Shown: in pieces, positions 9,856 through 22,106 of the stretch
Position numbering within the stretch: position 1 is the stretch's first letter
Layout: every line of letters begins with the position of its first letter
Assembly (NCBI GenBank): GCA_022010015.1
Contig: CP091735.1
Location: forward strand, 868,001-932,000
Direction of reading: 5' to 3'
DNA length: 64,000 bases
DNA from: Clostridium sp.
GTDB taxonomy: Bacteria; Bacillota_I; Bacilli_A; Acholeplasmatales; Anaeroplasmataceae
Made by a program: the position numbers and the translations under genes
Notes under the pieces: model-generated
The model's database searches: none
Told to the model about the DNA's origin: nothing
Seen by the model: the letters and a program-made list of their open reading frames with translations, nothing else

Positions 9856-10937
9856 ATGAGAGTAGGAATTATTGGTGGCGGTCAGCTGGGAATGATGCTT
9901 GCTGAGGCATTGAAAAAATATGATGCATATGTAATTGCTTTAGATCCTAATCCATTATGTAGCTGTAAATATGTATGTGATGAAATAATTGTAAGTGAAT
10001 ATAATGATTTAGCTAATTTAAAGAAGCTTGCAGATAGAGTTGATGTTATAACCTATGAATTTGAAAAATGTAAATGCCAAGGCTTTAATTTATTTGAGTG
10101 AAAATTATAATCTGCCTCAAGGAATTAGACCATTATTTGATTCACAAAATCGTATCAGAGAAAAAAAGAAAAATGCTATAAAGAATGGTTTAAGTCCTGT
10201 GGAATTTTACAAGATATTAAATAAAGATGATTTGCTAAAGGGAATTAGTGAAATTGGCTATCCTTGTGTTTATAAAACAACAACACTTGGCTATGATGGT
10301 CATGGACAGGTTGTTTTAAGAGGTGATAAGGATTTACCTTTAGTTTCTAAATATTTAGGTGGCGAAGGTATTTTAGAGAAATATCTAAAATATGATTACG
10401 AGGCTAGTGTTATTTTTAGTTAGAGATGATAAAGAGATTGTCGCTTTTTCCTCCTAGCTATAATATTCATAAGGATGGAATTTTTAGATTTATCAGTTGC
10501 TGGTTTTTTTAGATGATTCAATAAGCGAAAAAGCTTATAAATAAATCTAAGGCATTTATGAATTCATGTAACTATTATGGTATTCTAGCAATTGAATATT
10601 TTTGTTAAGGATGGCGAAATTTATTTTTAACGAAATGGCACCTCGTCCTCATAATAGTGGCCATTATACTATTGAGGGCTGTAATATTAGCCAATATGAG
10701 GAGCTTGCTAGGTTTTTACTAAAGCTGCCTCTTATTGAGCCTAAGCTTGTTTCTAAAACGGTAATGAAGAATGTTCTAGGTGAAGATTTAGAAAATAAAT
10801 GTTCATTTGGCTTTTGGCATGATTATTATAAAAAGGAATCAAGACCAAAGCGTAAAATGGGGCATATAACTTTTACTAACACTAGCTTAGATGATTATAA
10901 TCAAAAATATAAAAAATATTTTTATTTAGGAGCTTAA
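9856..10937 (+). CDS. purK: 5-(carboxyamino)imidazole ribonucleotide synthase
   Basis: ATP-grasp enzyme making N5-CAIR from AIR, bicarbonate and ATP. Start ATG 9856 behind AGGAGAAG; MRVGIIGGGQLGMMLAEAL is the family's dinucleotide-like N terminus. Later motifs: ISEIGYPCVYKTTTLGYDGHGQ (ATP-grasp), EKYLKYDYEASVI and NEMAPRPHNSGHYTIEG (metal-binding/catalytic). Length about 360 residues is normal. At least four breaks (near 10065, 10420, 10445-10520, 10600), mostly in T- or A-runs. First gene under the guanine riboswitch. Confidence 0.93.
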
Positions 10938-10938
10938 A

Positions 10939-13900
10939 ATGGAAAAAGAATCGTATTTATGTTGAAAAAAAGGATGGTTATCAGGTTGAGGCTAAATGCC
11001 TTAAGGATGATCTTAATTTAAATTTAGGATTAAATATTAAGAAATTACGTTTACTTAATGTTTATGATTTATTTGGCTTTAGTAAGGAGCTACTAAATAA
11101 AACAAGATATCAGGTTTTTGGTGAAATTGTAACTGATAATGTTTATGATGAGATTGATTTTGGTAATAGTTTATATTTAGCGGTAGAATTTCTACCTGGT
11201 CAATTTGACCAAAGAGCATCAAGCGCTAAGGCCTGTACAATGCTTGTTGAGCCAAGTGCTAATGTTGAAATTAAAAAGTGGTAAGCTAATTATTTTTTTG
11301 ATGATAGTATTACAAATGATGACTTAGCTAGAATTAAAAAAATATTATATAAATGCTGTTGAGGCTCGTGAAAAGAATTTAAACAATTTATCTTTAAATG
11401 ATGATGTAGTTGTTAAGCCTGTAAAAAAAGCTTTTGGGCTTTACAAAAATGAATGATAATGAGGTTAATAATTTTATAAAGGAATACGGACTTGCGATGA
11501 ATAAGGATGATCTTTATGAGGTTATTAAATATTTTTAAATCTGAGGGTAGAGAGCCAAATGAAACAGAAATTAGAATTTTAGATACTTATTGGTCAGATC
11601 ATTGTCGTCATACAACCTTTAATACTAAGCTTTTAGAAATAGATATTGAGGAATCATTCATCAAAAAGTGAAATAGAGGAATCATTAGATTTATATTATA
11701 AAATGCGTAAGGAATTAAATAGAGAAAAATATAAAAATGTTTGCTTAATGGATATGGCTTGTATTGCTGCAAGATATCTTAAAAAGAATGGCTATTTAGA
11801 TGATTTAGAGGAATCAACTGAAAATAACGCCTGTTCAATTTTTGTTAATGTTACGGTTGATGGTGAAAAAGAAAAGTGGTTATTACAATTTAAAAATGAA
11901 ACTCATAACCATCCTACAGAAATTGAACCATTTGGTGGTGCTTCAACCTGCCTTGGTGGAGCAATTAGAGACCCACTTTCAGGTAGAGCTTATGTATATC
12001 AGGCTATGCGTGTTACTGGTGCTGGAAATATTTATCAAAGCGTTAGTGAAACAATGCATGGTAAGCTTCCTCAAAGAATTATTTCAACTAAGGCTGCAAG
12101 TGGTTATTCATCATATGGAAATCAAATTGGTCTTGCTACAACTCATGTAAGGGAGATTTATGATGAAGGCTATGTTGCTAAAAGATTAGAGGTTGGTGCT
12201 GTTGTAGGTGCTGTAAAGGCATCTAATATTATAAGAGAAGAGCCAGTAGCTGGTGATGTTATTTTACTTCTTGGCGGAAGAACAGGAAGAGATGGTATTG
12301 GTGGTGCTACAGGTTCATCTAAGGAGCATAATGAAAAAAATCTATTGAGGTTTGTTCATCTGAGGTTCAAAAGGGAAATGCTCCTGAGGAAAGAAAGATT
12401 TGCCATTTATTTAAAAGAAAAGAAGTTACAAAAAAATTATTAAAAAAAAGTAATGATTTTTGGAGCTGGTGGTGTAAGTGTAGCTATTGGTGAGCTTGCC
12501 TCTGGCCTTCATATTTATCTTGATAGAGTTCCTACAAAATATAGTGGCTTAAATGTAACAGAGCTAGCAATTTCAGAATCACAGGAAAGAATGGCTGTTG
12601 TTGTAACTAAAGAAAATATGGATTTATTTATTAAATACGCTAAGGAAGAAAAATATTGAGGTGACTTATGTTGCTGATGTTACTAGTGATGAGCGTATGA
12701 TAATGTATTATAATGGTGAGGCTGTTGTTGATTTAAAGAGAAGCTTTATTGATAGTGCTGGAGCTACTCATTATGCTAAAGCTAAAATTGCTTCTGTTAG
12801 CGACGAAAATCCTTTTAAGAATAAGCTAAATGGCAATTTAAAGGAAAAGATATTTACTACCTTAAATGATATGAATGTAACAAGTCAAAAGGGCTTAATT
12901 GAAATGTTTGATGCTACAATTGGTAATTCAACTGTTTTAATGCCTTTTGGTGGTAATACCAAAAGAACAGAAACCCAAGTTTCTGTTCAAAAAGCTACCT
13001 GTTGATGGTTTCACAGATGATGCATCAATAATGGCTTATGGTTATAATCCTAATATTTTTTTAAATGGAGCCCTTATCATGGAGCAATGTATAGTGTTAT
13101 TGAGGCTGTTAGTAAGGTAGTTGCTGCTGGAGCAAGATATGATAAAATGCGTTTTTCTTATCAAGAATATTTTGAAAGAATGACTAGTGATTTATCATGG
13201 GGTAAGCCTCTTGCAAGCTTACTTGGTGCTATTCAAATTCAAAATGACCTTCATCTTCCTTCAATAGGTGGTAAGGATTCAATGAGTGGAACTTATGAGC
13301 ATATTAATGTTCCACCAATGCTTATGGCGTTTGGTATAACAATGGTAGATGCTAATAATGTTATTTCTCCAGAATTTAAGAAGACTGGAAGCTATGTTTA
13401 TTTAATTAAGCACAATCCAAAGAAGAATTATTTACCAAATATTGAAGAGCTAAAGAAAATCTTTGATTATGTATCAACAAATATTGAAAATAAAAATATC
13501 ATTTCGGCTTATGCCTTAGGCTTTGGTGGGGCAATTGAAGCAATTGCTAAAATGAGCTTTGGTAATGGTATTGGCTGTGATATTAAAATTACTGAAGATT
13601 TATTATTTGATTTAAGCTATGGTTCATTTATTGTTGAGGCAGATACTTTTACTTGATAATGAATTTGCTATTTATTTAGGTAAAACTATTAATGACAATT
13701 TAATTATTAATAATGAAGTAATTACAATAGAGGAAGCATTCCAATGTAATCGAAAGAGATTTACTGCTGTTTATAAGGATAAGCTTGATACTATTAATGA
13801 TAAATTGAATCTTAATTGTTTTAAAGCAAATGAGGTTAAGACCTTAAATAATAAGGATGAGGTTAAGGTATTCATTCCCGTATTCCCAGGAACAAATTGT

Positions 13901-14662
13901 GACTATGATACAGCTAAGGCCTTTAGAAGAGCGAAAGCTTTAGTAGAAAGCTTTGTATTTAGAAACTTAACTACAGAAGATATTAATTATAGTATTGAGC
14001 AAATGGCATTAAAGATTGATGAGGCTGATATCTTTGTTTTATCAGGTGGCTTTAGTGCAGGTGATGAGCCAGATGGCAGTGGTAAATTTATTGCCTGTGT
14101 ATTAAATAATGAGCTTATTAAGAGCGCTATTAATCGTTTAATTGCTCGCCGTGGTTTAATTCTTGGTATTTGTAATGGCTTCCAGGCTTTAATTAAATCA
14201 GGTCTTTTACCTGATGGTAAGATTGGTGAGGTTACTAAGAATAGCCCTACCTTATTTAGAAATGATATTAATAGACACGTTTCTCAAATTGTTTCTACTA
14301 AGGTTATGAGTAATAATTCGCCTTGGCTGAAGGGCTATGAAACTGGAGAAATTCATAGCATTGCGGTAAGCCATGGTGAAGGTAAATTTGTTGTAAGTGA
14401 TGAATTAGCTAAAAAGCTATTTACCAATGGTCAGGTAGCCTTCTGCTATGTTGATGATAAAGAAAAAGAAACACTTGAGTCACCATATAATCCAAATGGT
14501 AGTAATTATGCAATTGAAGGTATTGTTTCAGGTGATGGCTTGATTCTTGGTAAAATGGGACATTCTGAAAGATATGAAAATAATATCTACAAGAATATAA
14601 GTGGTAATAAAAAAACCAAAATATATTTGAAAAATGCAGTTTCATATTTTAAAAAAAATTAA
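10939..14662 (+). CDS. purL: Phosphoribosylformylglycinamidine synthase, large single-chain form
   Basis: Converts FGAR to FGAM with glutamine and ATP. About 1,240 residues after rejoining, the fused form with its own glutaminase rather than separate PurS/PurQ. Order: N-terminal PurS-like part (MEKNRIYVEKKDGYQ), linker with TYWSDHCRHTTFNT, first AIRS domain with FKNETHNHPTEIEPFGGAS, and second AIRS-like half with LHLPSIGGKDSMSGTYE. The C-terminal class I glutaminase has VFPGTNCDYDTAKAF, GICNGFQALIKSG (nucleophile Cys) and SHGEGKF. About ten breaks in A/T runs (for example near 10945, 11280, 11340, 12340, 13000, 13650). The ATG at 10939 overlaps nothing and follows AGGAGC. Confidence 0.95.
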
Positions 14663-14674
14663 GGAGATATTAAA

Positions 14675-15397
14675 ATGACTAAATTAGAAATGCTATATGA
14701 AGGAAAAAGCAAAAGCAGGTATTTAAAACAGATGATCCAAATGTAATTATTATGCATTATAAGGATGATGCTACTGCCTTTAATGGAATTAAGAAGGCTT
14801 CAATTGGTAAAAAGGGCCTTTTAAATAATAAGATTACAACAATGATTTATAAGGAATTAATCAAAAGAGGTATTCCAACTCATTATATTGAGACAATTAA
14901 TGAGCGTGAGCAATTATGCAAGAAGGTAACAATTTTCCCACTTGAGGTTATTGTTCGTAATATTATTGCTGGTTCTATGTCTAAGCGTTTAGGAATTCCT
15001 GAGGGTACAAAGCCTAGTAATACTATTTATGAAATTTGTTATAAGAATGATGAGCTTGGTGATCCAATGATTAATGATCATCATGCTGTAGCACTTGGTG
15101 CTGCAACTTATGATGAGCTTGAGCAAATTTATGATTTAACAAGACGTGTTAATGAAGCATTAAAGGATATTTTTTTGCTTCAGCAAATATTACTTTAGTT
15201 GATTTTTAAGATTGAATTTGGTAAAACAGCTGATGGAGAAATTGTTTTTAGCTGATGAAATATCTCCTGATACTTGTCGTTTATGGGATTCTAAAACAAA
15301 CGAGAAGCTTGATAAGGATCGCTTCCGTAGAGATCTTGGTAATGTTATCGAGGCATATGAAGAAATTGATAGAAGATTATCTAGTGTTTTAAAGTAA
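14675..15397 (+). CDS. purC: SAICAR synthase
   Basis: Joins aspartate to CAIR. Start ATG 14675 behind [30 protein letters not shown] after correcting the AAAAGC run near 14712. Motifs: [67 protein letters not shown]. About 240 residues, normal. A second break lies near 15175-15205. Stop TAA ends one base before the purF start. Confidence 0.96.
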
Positions 15398-15398
15398 T

Positions 15399-16816
15399 AT
15401 GAGTAATTTTTTTATTTGATAGTAGTCTTCATGAGGAATGTGGAGTTTTTTTGGAGTTTATAATGTTAAGGATGCAGCTAATTTAGTGTATTTTGGACTT
15501 CATTCTCTTCAGCATCGTGGTCAAGAGGGCTGTGGCATCGTTAGTGTTGATGCAGGAAATATGAAAAGATTTAAGGGCTGTGGTCTTGTTACTGAGGTCT
15601 TTAATGAGAATAATATAAAGGCATTACCTGGTAATATGGCAATTGGACACGTTAGATATTCTACTACAGGTGGTGGTGGTCTTGATAATGTTCAACCATT
15701 TATGTTTCGCCATCATACTGGTGATTTTGCCTTAGCACATAATGGTAATTTAGTTAATTCACGTGAGCTTAAAAGATATTTAGAGGATAGAGGAAGCCTA
15801 TTTCAATCAACCTCTGATAGTGAGATTTTAGCTCATCTAATGAAAAAGACAACTAATGAGGAAAGAAGAATTGATGCCATAATTGATGCTTTAAATATGC
15901 TTGAGGGGGCATTTAGCTTTGTTATAATAACAAAGGACAAGCTATATGCTTGTAGAGATAAATATGGTCTTAGACCTTTGAGCATTGGTTCAATTGGGGA
16001 TGGTTATGTAATAAGCAGTGAAACCTGTGCTTTTGAGGTTGTTAATGCTAAATATATTCGTGATATTGAACCTGGTGAGGTCGTTATGATTGATAAGGAT
16101 GGTATTCATTCTTATCAATATTCTAAATATAAAAAAAGCATAAAATGTGTGCTATGGAATATATTTATTTTTCTAGACCAGATAGTGATATCGAGGGAAG
16201 AAATGTTCATGCCTTTCGTAAGGAAAGCGGAAGATTATTATATAGACAAAATAAAACTGATGCTGATATCGTAATTGGTGTTCCTGATTCTTCTCTTTCT
16301 GCTGCTATAGGCTATTCTGAGGAAAGTGGTATTCCTTATGAAATGGGTTTAATTAAAAAAATAAATATGTTGGAAGAACATTTATTGAGCCTTCTCAGGA
16401 ATTAAGAGAAAAGGGCGTAAGAATGAAGCTTTCAGCTGTAAGTAGTATTATAAGAGGAAAGAGAGTTATTTTAATTGATGATTCAATTGTTAGAGGTACA
16501 ACCTCTAAAAAGAATTGTAGCGTTGCTTAAGGAGGTTGGAGCAACTGAGGTTCATGTAAGAATTGCTTCACCACAAATTACTAATCCTTGCTTCTATGGT
16601 GTTGATATCTCAACCTATGAGGAGCTAATTAGTGCTCATAAGAGTATTGAAGAGGTTAGAGAATATATTGGTGCTACTTCACTTGATTTCCTATCAACTA
16701 AGGCTTTATATGAGGCTGCGAAAAGAAGTGAACTATGTCTTGCCTGCTTCACAGGACATTATCCAACTGAATTATATCAAACTAAAGAAGAAGCAAATAA
16801 AGATGGAAAGTTTTAG
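15399..16816 (+). CDS. purF: Amidophosphoribosyltransferase
   Basis: Committed step: PRPP plus glutamine to phosphoribosylamine. Start ATG 15399 overlaps the purC end region; it reads [21 protein letters not shown] after removing extra T. The Cys after the short propeptide (HEE/CGVFG) is the N-terminal nucleophile exposed by self-cleavage. PRPP loop: [16 protein letters not shown]. The Cys residues expected for the 4Fe-4S type ([35 protein letters not shown]) are present, suggesting the oxygen-sensitive B. subtilis-type enzyme. Breaks near 15410, 15452, 16135, 16360 and 16507. Confidence 0.96.
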
Positions 16817-16826
16817 AGGTTAAATT

Positions 16827-17853
16827 ATGGGTTCAAAAACATATGAGGAGTCTGGTGTAAATTTAGAGGCCGGCTATGAGGTTGTAAGAAGAATTAAAAA
16901 GCATGTAGCTTCAACTAATCGTTTAGGCTGTATGGGAAATATTGGTTCATTTGGTGGAATGTTTGATTTAAGTGCTTTAAATGTTAGTGAGCCAATTTTA
17001 GTATCAGGAACTGATGGCGTTGGTACTAAGCTTAAGGTGGCTTTTGAAATGAATAAGCATGATAGTGTTGGTATAGATGCAGTTGCGATGTGTGTTAATG
17101 ATGTTTTAGCACAGGGAGCTGAGCCTTTAATATTTTTAGATTATGTAGCTGTTGGTCATAACGATCCTGCTCAGGTTGAACAAATTGTTAAGGGCGTTGC
17201 TGATGGCTGCATTATGGCTGGATGTGCTCTTGTTGGTGGCGAAACTGCCGAAATGCCTGGCTTATATGCTAAGGGTGAATATGATATTGCAGGATTTACT
17301 ACTGGTGTTGTTTCTAAAAGTAAGCTAATTGATGGAAGTAAATCAAGTGTTGGTGATATTTTAATTGGTATTCCATCAAGTGGTGTTCATTCTAATGGCT
17401 TTAGTTTGGTTAGAAAAATTATTAAGGATGCTGCCCTAGATTATCATAAATATTATGAAGAATTAAATGGTATTTTAGGTGAGGTTTTATTAACACCTAC
17501 TAATATTTATTGTAAAGAGGTATTAGATGTTATTAGAAATGTTGATGTTCATGGTGTTGCCCATATAACTGGTGGTGGCTTTGACGAAAATATTCCAAGA
17601 ATTTTTAAAGGATGGTCAAGGTATTGTTATTAATGAAGGCAGCTGGCCAATTTTACCTATTTTTAAATTTTTAGAAAAAAATGGTAATGTTAATCATCGT
17701 GAAATGTTTAATATCTTTAATATGGGCATTGGTATGGTTTTAGAGATTAATGCCTCTGATAAGGATAAGGTTATAGAAATCTTAAATAAGCATAATCGTA
17801 AGTGCTATGAAATTGGCTATGTTTCTGATAAGGCTGGAGTGGAAATAAAGTGA
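16827..17853 (+). CDS. purM: Phosphoribosylformylglycinamidine cyclo-ligase
   Basis: Closes the imidazole ring of AIR. ATG 16827, [20 protein letters not shown]; motifs [69 protein letters not shown]. About 342 residues. One break near 17608 (T/A-run), after which it continues [11 protein letters not shown] to the TGA at 17851-17853. This TGA overlaps the purN GTG start by four bases, indicating translational coupling. Confidence 0.96.
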
Positions 17854-18433
17854 AAAAAATAGCTGTTTTTGCTTCAGGCAGTGGAACAAATTATGAGGCT
17901 ATTGTAGAGACTATAAAAAAAATGATAGCCTTCATGCTGATATTGCCCTTGTGGTTGTTGATAACCCAAATGCTTATGTTATCAAAAGAGCTAATAATCA
18001 CAATCATAAATTATTTATTTTTTTAATCCTAAGGATTATAAAAAAAGAAAAGTGAATATGAAGCTTTGATATTAAAAAGAATTAGAAAAAAAGAAGAAAT
18101 TGAATTGGTAGTACTTGCTGGCTATATGCGTATTCTTTCTGCAAATTTTATTAATAAATTTGGTAAGAAAAATTGTTAATCTTCATCCAGCCCTTCTTCC
18201 TTCATTTAAAGGGGCTCACGCTATAGTAGATGCTTATAATTTTGGTGTTAAGGTTTTTGGAATAACTATTCACTATATAGATGAAACAATAGATGGTGGC
18301 ATAATTTTTAGAGCAAAGGGCCTTCCATATTGATGATAATGATAGCTTAGAGTCTATTGAAACTAAAATTCATGATTTAGAGCATAAATATTACCCAATT
18401 ACTATTGAAAGAATACTTAAAGGAGAAATATAA
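17850..18433 (+). CDS. purN: Phosphoribosylglycinamide formyltransferase
   Basis: Transfers formyl from 10-formyl-THF to GAR. GTG start at 17850 inside the purM stop (GTGA overlap). [19 protein letters not shown], then VVVDNPNAYVIKRA, LAGYMRILSANFI, NLHPALLPSFKGAHA (catalytic His/Asn region) and GITIHYIDETIDGG. About 194 residues. Breaks near 17918, 18020, 18045-18090, 18165 and 18325. Ends TAATG overlapping the purH start. Confidence 0.94.
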
Positions 18434-19975
18434 TGAGAGCTTTAATAAGTGTTAGTGATAAAAACTAATGTAGTAGAGTTTGCTAAGGAGCTTGAAAAAT
18501 TAGGATATGAAATAATTTCAACCTCAGGAACTATGAAAATGCTTCGTGAGGCTGGTGTTTTAGTTACATCAGTATCAGATGTAACAGGATTTCCGGAAAT
18601 TTGTGATGGTAGAGTAAAAACTCTACATCCTAAAAATCCATGGTGGACTTCTTGCAAGAAGAGATCTTGCATCTCATAAAAAAAGGATTTAGATGATAAT
18701 GACATTTCTTATATAGATTTAGTTTGTGTTAATTTATATCCTTTTGCTAAAGCAATTGCAAATCCTAATCATACATTAGAGGATGCAATTGAAAATATTG
18801 ATATTGGTGGACCTTCAATGCTAAGAAGTGCTGCTAAAAATTATGCTTCAGTTACAGTTTTATGTAATCCAAATGATTATGCTAAGGCTTTAGAGCAAAT
18901 AAAGGAAAACGGAAATACTACCTTTGAATTTCGTCAATATTTGGCCTATAAGGTATTCACACATACTGCAAATTATGATACAATGATTTCAAGCTATTTA
19001 GCTAAGGTTTGTAATGTTAGTGATGAGCTACATATTACGGCATCAAAGGTTTGTGATCTACGCTATGGTGAGAATCCTCATCAAAAGGCTGCATTCTATC
19101 AATCTAGCAAAAATCCTAATTTTAATTTAAGCTGTGCCAAGCAATTAAATGGTAAGGAGCTAAGCTATAATAATATTCAGGATGCTAATGCCGCCTTAAG
19201 TATTGTTAAAGAATTTAGAACGCCATTTTGTGTTGCTTTAAAGCATATGAATCCATGTGGAGCAGCTATAGCTAGTGATGGACTTACAGCATGGAGAAAG
19301 GCTTATGAAGCTGATACAACATCTATTTTTGGTGGAATTGTTGCAACTAATTGTGAGGTAACTAAGGAAATGGCTTTAGAAATGAAGGCAATTTTCCTTG
19401 AGGTTATTATGGCTCCCAAATTTAGTGATGAGGCTTTAAAGGTTCTTTGTAAAAAGAAAAATGTTAGACTATTAGAGGTTAGTATGAATTATGATGATAC
19501 CATTTCTGATAAGCAAATTGTTTCAGTTTGTGGTGGCTATTTAGTTCAAGACTTTGATAGTGAGAAGTTTACAAAGGATATTATAGCTGATATGTGTGTA
19601 ACAGATGCTAAGCCAACAAATGAAGAAATTTCTGATATGAATTTTGCTTGGCGAATTGTTAAGCATGTCAAGAGTAATGCTATTGTAATTGCTAAAAATG
19701 GACAAACTCTAGGAATTGGTGCTGGTCAAATGAATCGAATTGGTTCAGCACATCTTGCAATCGAGGAGGCTCATGCTTTAGGCTTTACATCAGATTTAGT
19801 TATGGCATCTGATGGATTCTTCCCATTTGATGATTGTGTAAAATATGCTCATGAAAATGGTGTTAAGGCTATTGTTCAGCCTGGTGGTTCAGTAAGAGAT
19901 GAGGATAGTATTAAGGCCGCAAATGAATTTGGAATTAGCATGCTATTTACAGGTATGCGTCATTTTAAGCACTAA
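18433..19975 (+). CDS. purH: Bifunctional AICAR transformylase / IMP cyclohydrolase
   Basis: Last two steps to IMP. ATG 18433 (TAATG overlap with purN). N-terminal cyclohydrolase: [53 protein letters not shown] and [17 protein letters not shown]-terminal transformylase: [50 protein letters not shown]. About 510 residues. Two short breaks (18467 and 18633) plus one near 18680 give the first 250 bases three frames; the rest is clean. TAATG overlap with purD. Confidence 0.96.
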
Positions 19976-21234
19976 TGGCTAAGGTACTTGTTATTGGTAG
20001 TGGTGGAAGATGCCACGCAATTATTGCAAGCTTAAAAAAATCTCCTCTTGTTGATGAAATTTATGCGGCACCAGGAAATGCAGGAATTAGTGAGATTGCA
20101 AAGCTTGTTGATATTAAAGAAACTGATGTTACAAATTTAGTTAAATTTGCCAAGGAAACGCAAATTGATTTAACGGTCGTAGGACCTGAAGCTGCACTTA
20201 GTGTTGGTGTTGTTGATGAATTTAAGGCTAATGGTCTTAAAATTTTTGGTCCAACAAAGGCGGCAGCTCAAATAGAATCTAGTAAAGAATTTGCTAAAAA
20301 GCTAATGCTTAAATACAATATTCCTACTGCTAAATATGAAGCCTTTGATAATTATGATGAGGCTATGTCTTATGTTAAAAGTCATGGAGCACCTATTGTA
20401 TTAAAATATGATGGTCTTGCTGCTGGTAAGGGCGTTATTGTGGCAATGAATGAAAAAGAGGCACTTGATGGTCTTAAAGAAATGCTTGTTGACAATACCT
20501 TTGGTAAGGGCAGAGTTGTAATTGAGGATTATTTAGAGGGTCCTGAATTTTCATTTATGTGTCTTGTAAATAAGGATAAGGTTTATCCATTAGAGCTTGC
20601 TCAGGATCATAAAAGAGCATATGATAATGATCAAGGACCTAATACCGGTGGTATGGGTGCTTATAGCCCTCTTCCTTTTATTACAGAAGAAGAAAGACAA
20701 TACGCATTAGAGCACATTATGAAAAAGATGGCAAAGGCTATGGTCTTAGAGGGTGTTCCTTTTACAGGCGTATTATATGGTGGCCTTATGAAAACAAAAA
20801 ATGGTATTAAGGTTATTGAATTTAATGCTAGATTTGGAGATCCTGAAACTGAGGTTGTCCTACCAAGATTAGAAAGTGATTTATATAAAGCATTTATTGA
20901 TCTTTTAGCAGGTAAGAAGCCTAATCTTGTTTGGAGTGAGCATCAAGCTATAGGTATTGTTTTAGCATCTAAGGGCTATCCAATGAAATATGAGAAGAAT
21001 TTTTTAATTGAAGGATTAAATATGCCTAATGTATTTCATATGGGAACAAAGCTTGTGGATGGTAAATTTTATACTAATGGTGGTAGAGTTTTAATTTGTG
21101 TTGCCCTTGGCTCTAATTTAAAGGAAGCTAATAAAAAGGCTAATGAAATGGTTAAAAAAATTAAATGCGATAATTTATTTTATCGAAGTGATATTGGTCA
21201 TTATGCCTTTAAAAAAATAGAAAATAGGAGTTAA
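19975..21234 (+). CDS. purD: Phosphoribosylamine-glycine ligase
   Basis: Intact 419-residue ATP-grasp ligase. VLVIGSGGRCHAIIASL, VVGPEAALSVGVVDEF, LKYDGLAAGKGVIVA, YLEGPEFSFMCLV, DQGPNTGGMGAYSP and FNARFGDPETEVVLPRL are all present. In most PurD proteins the N-terminal loop is GGREHA; here it is GGRCHA, a Cys in place of Glu that should be checked. Starts at the purH stop (TAATG) and is followed by folD after four bases. Confidence 0.97.
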   Translation: MAKVLVIGSGGRCHAIIASLKKSPLVDEIYAAPGNAGISEIAKLVDIKETDVTNLVKFAKETQIDLTVVGPEAALSVGVVDEFKANGLKIFGPTKAAAQIESSKEFAKKLMLKYNIPTAKYEAFDNYDEAMSYVKSHGAPIVLKYDGLAAGKGVIVAMNEKEALDGLKEMLVDNTFGKGRVVIEDYLEGPEFSFMCLVNKDKVYPLELAQDHKRAYDNDQGPNTGGMGAYSPLPFITEEERQYALEHIMKKMAKAMVLEGVPFTGVLYGGLMKTKNGIKVIEFNARFGDPETEVVLPRLESDLYKAFIDLLAGKKPNLVWSEHQAIGIVLASKGYPMKYEKNFLIEGLNMPNVFHMGTKLVDGKFYTNGGRVLICVALGSNLKEANKKANEMVKKIKCDNLFYRSDIGHYAFKKIENRS

Positions 21235-21238
21235 AATT

Positions 21239-22103
21239 ATGGGTGAAATAATAAGTGGAAAGCTACTTGCAAAGAAAATAAAAGAGGAAATGAAGCTAGA
21301 TATTGAAAGATATAATAAGCTATATGGTAGAGCTCCTCATTTAGTAGTTATCCTTGTTGGTGATGATGAGGCTAGTAAATCCTATGTAAAGGGTAAGGAA
21401 AAAGCCTCTTTAGAAATTGGTGTTACTAATACTACTATTATAATGGATAGTAATACAACTGAAGAAGAATTATTAAAACTAATTGATGAATTGAATAATG
21501 ATGATTTAGTTGACGGCATTCTAGTTCAATTACCACTTCCAAAGCATATTGATCAAACAAGGGTCATAACAAGAATTTCTTATGAAAAGGATGTTGATGG
21601 CTTTCATCCACTTAATGTTAGTGCCCTATATGAACGTCGCTTTGGAGTAATTCCTTGTACTCCAAGAGGCATTATGGAAATATTAGAAAGTAAGAAAATA
21701 GAAATTAGTGGCAAAAGAGTTTGTGTTGTTGGTAGAAGCAGCATAGTTGGCATGCCAGTTGCAAAGCTATTACTTGATGCAAATGCAACTGTTACGATTT
21801 GCCATTCCAAAACAAAGAATTTAGGCGAAATAACTAAAGAGGCAGATATTTTAGTTGTTGCTATTGGTAAGCCTAAATATATTAAGGCAGATATGGTTAA
21901 GGATGGTGCGATTGTTATTGATGTTGGAGTTAATAAGGATCCACTAACAGGTAAGCTATGTGGTGATGTTGATTTTGATAATGTTGAACCAAAGACCTCA
22001 TATATTACAAAGGTTCCTGGTGGTGTAGGACCGATGACCATTTGTTGTCTTTTTAGAAAATACCTTAAATTTATATTTAAAGCATATGGAAAGAAAGGAT
22101 TAG
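21239..22103 (+). CDS. folD: Methylene-THF dehydrogenase / methenyl-THF cyclohydrolase
   Basis: Interconverts the one-carbon forms of THF, linking Fhs to the formyl-THF used by PurN and PurH. ATG 21239: MGEIISGKLLAKKIKEEM. Motifs: SKSYVKGKEKASLEIG (catalytic Lys), GILVQLPLPKHID, DVDGFHPLNV, CVVGRSSIVGMPVAKLL and VPGGVGPMTICCL. One T-run gain near 22052 makes the open frame run past its true end. Corrected, it finishes HMERKD with TAG at 22101-22103, three bases before purB. About 288 residues. Confidence 0.96.
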
Positions 22104-22106
22104 TTT

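Noticed and set aside
21604..22041. 145-codon minus-strand frame inside folD
   Set aside because: Antisense shadow of a well-conserved gene; no start signal.
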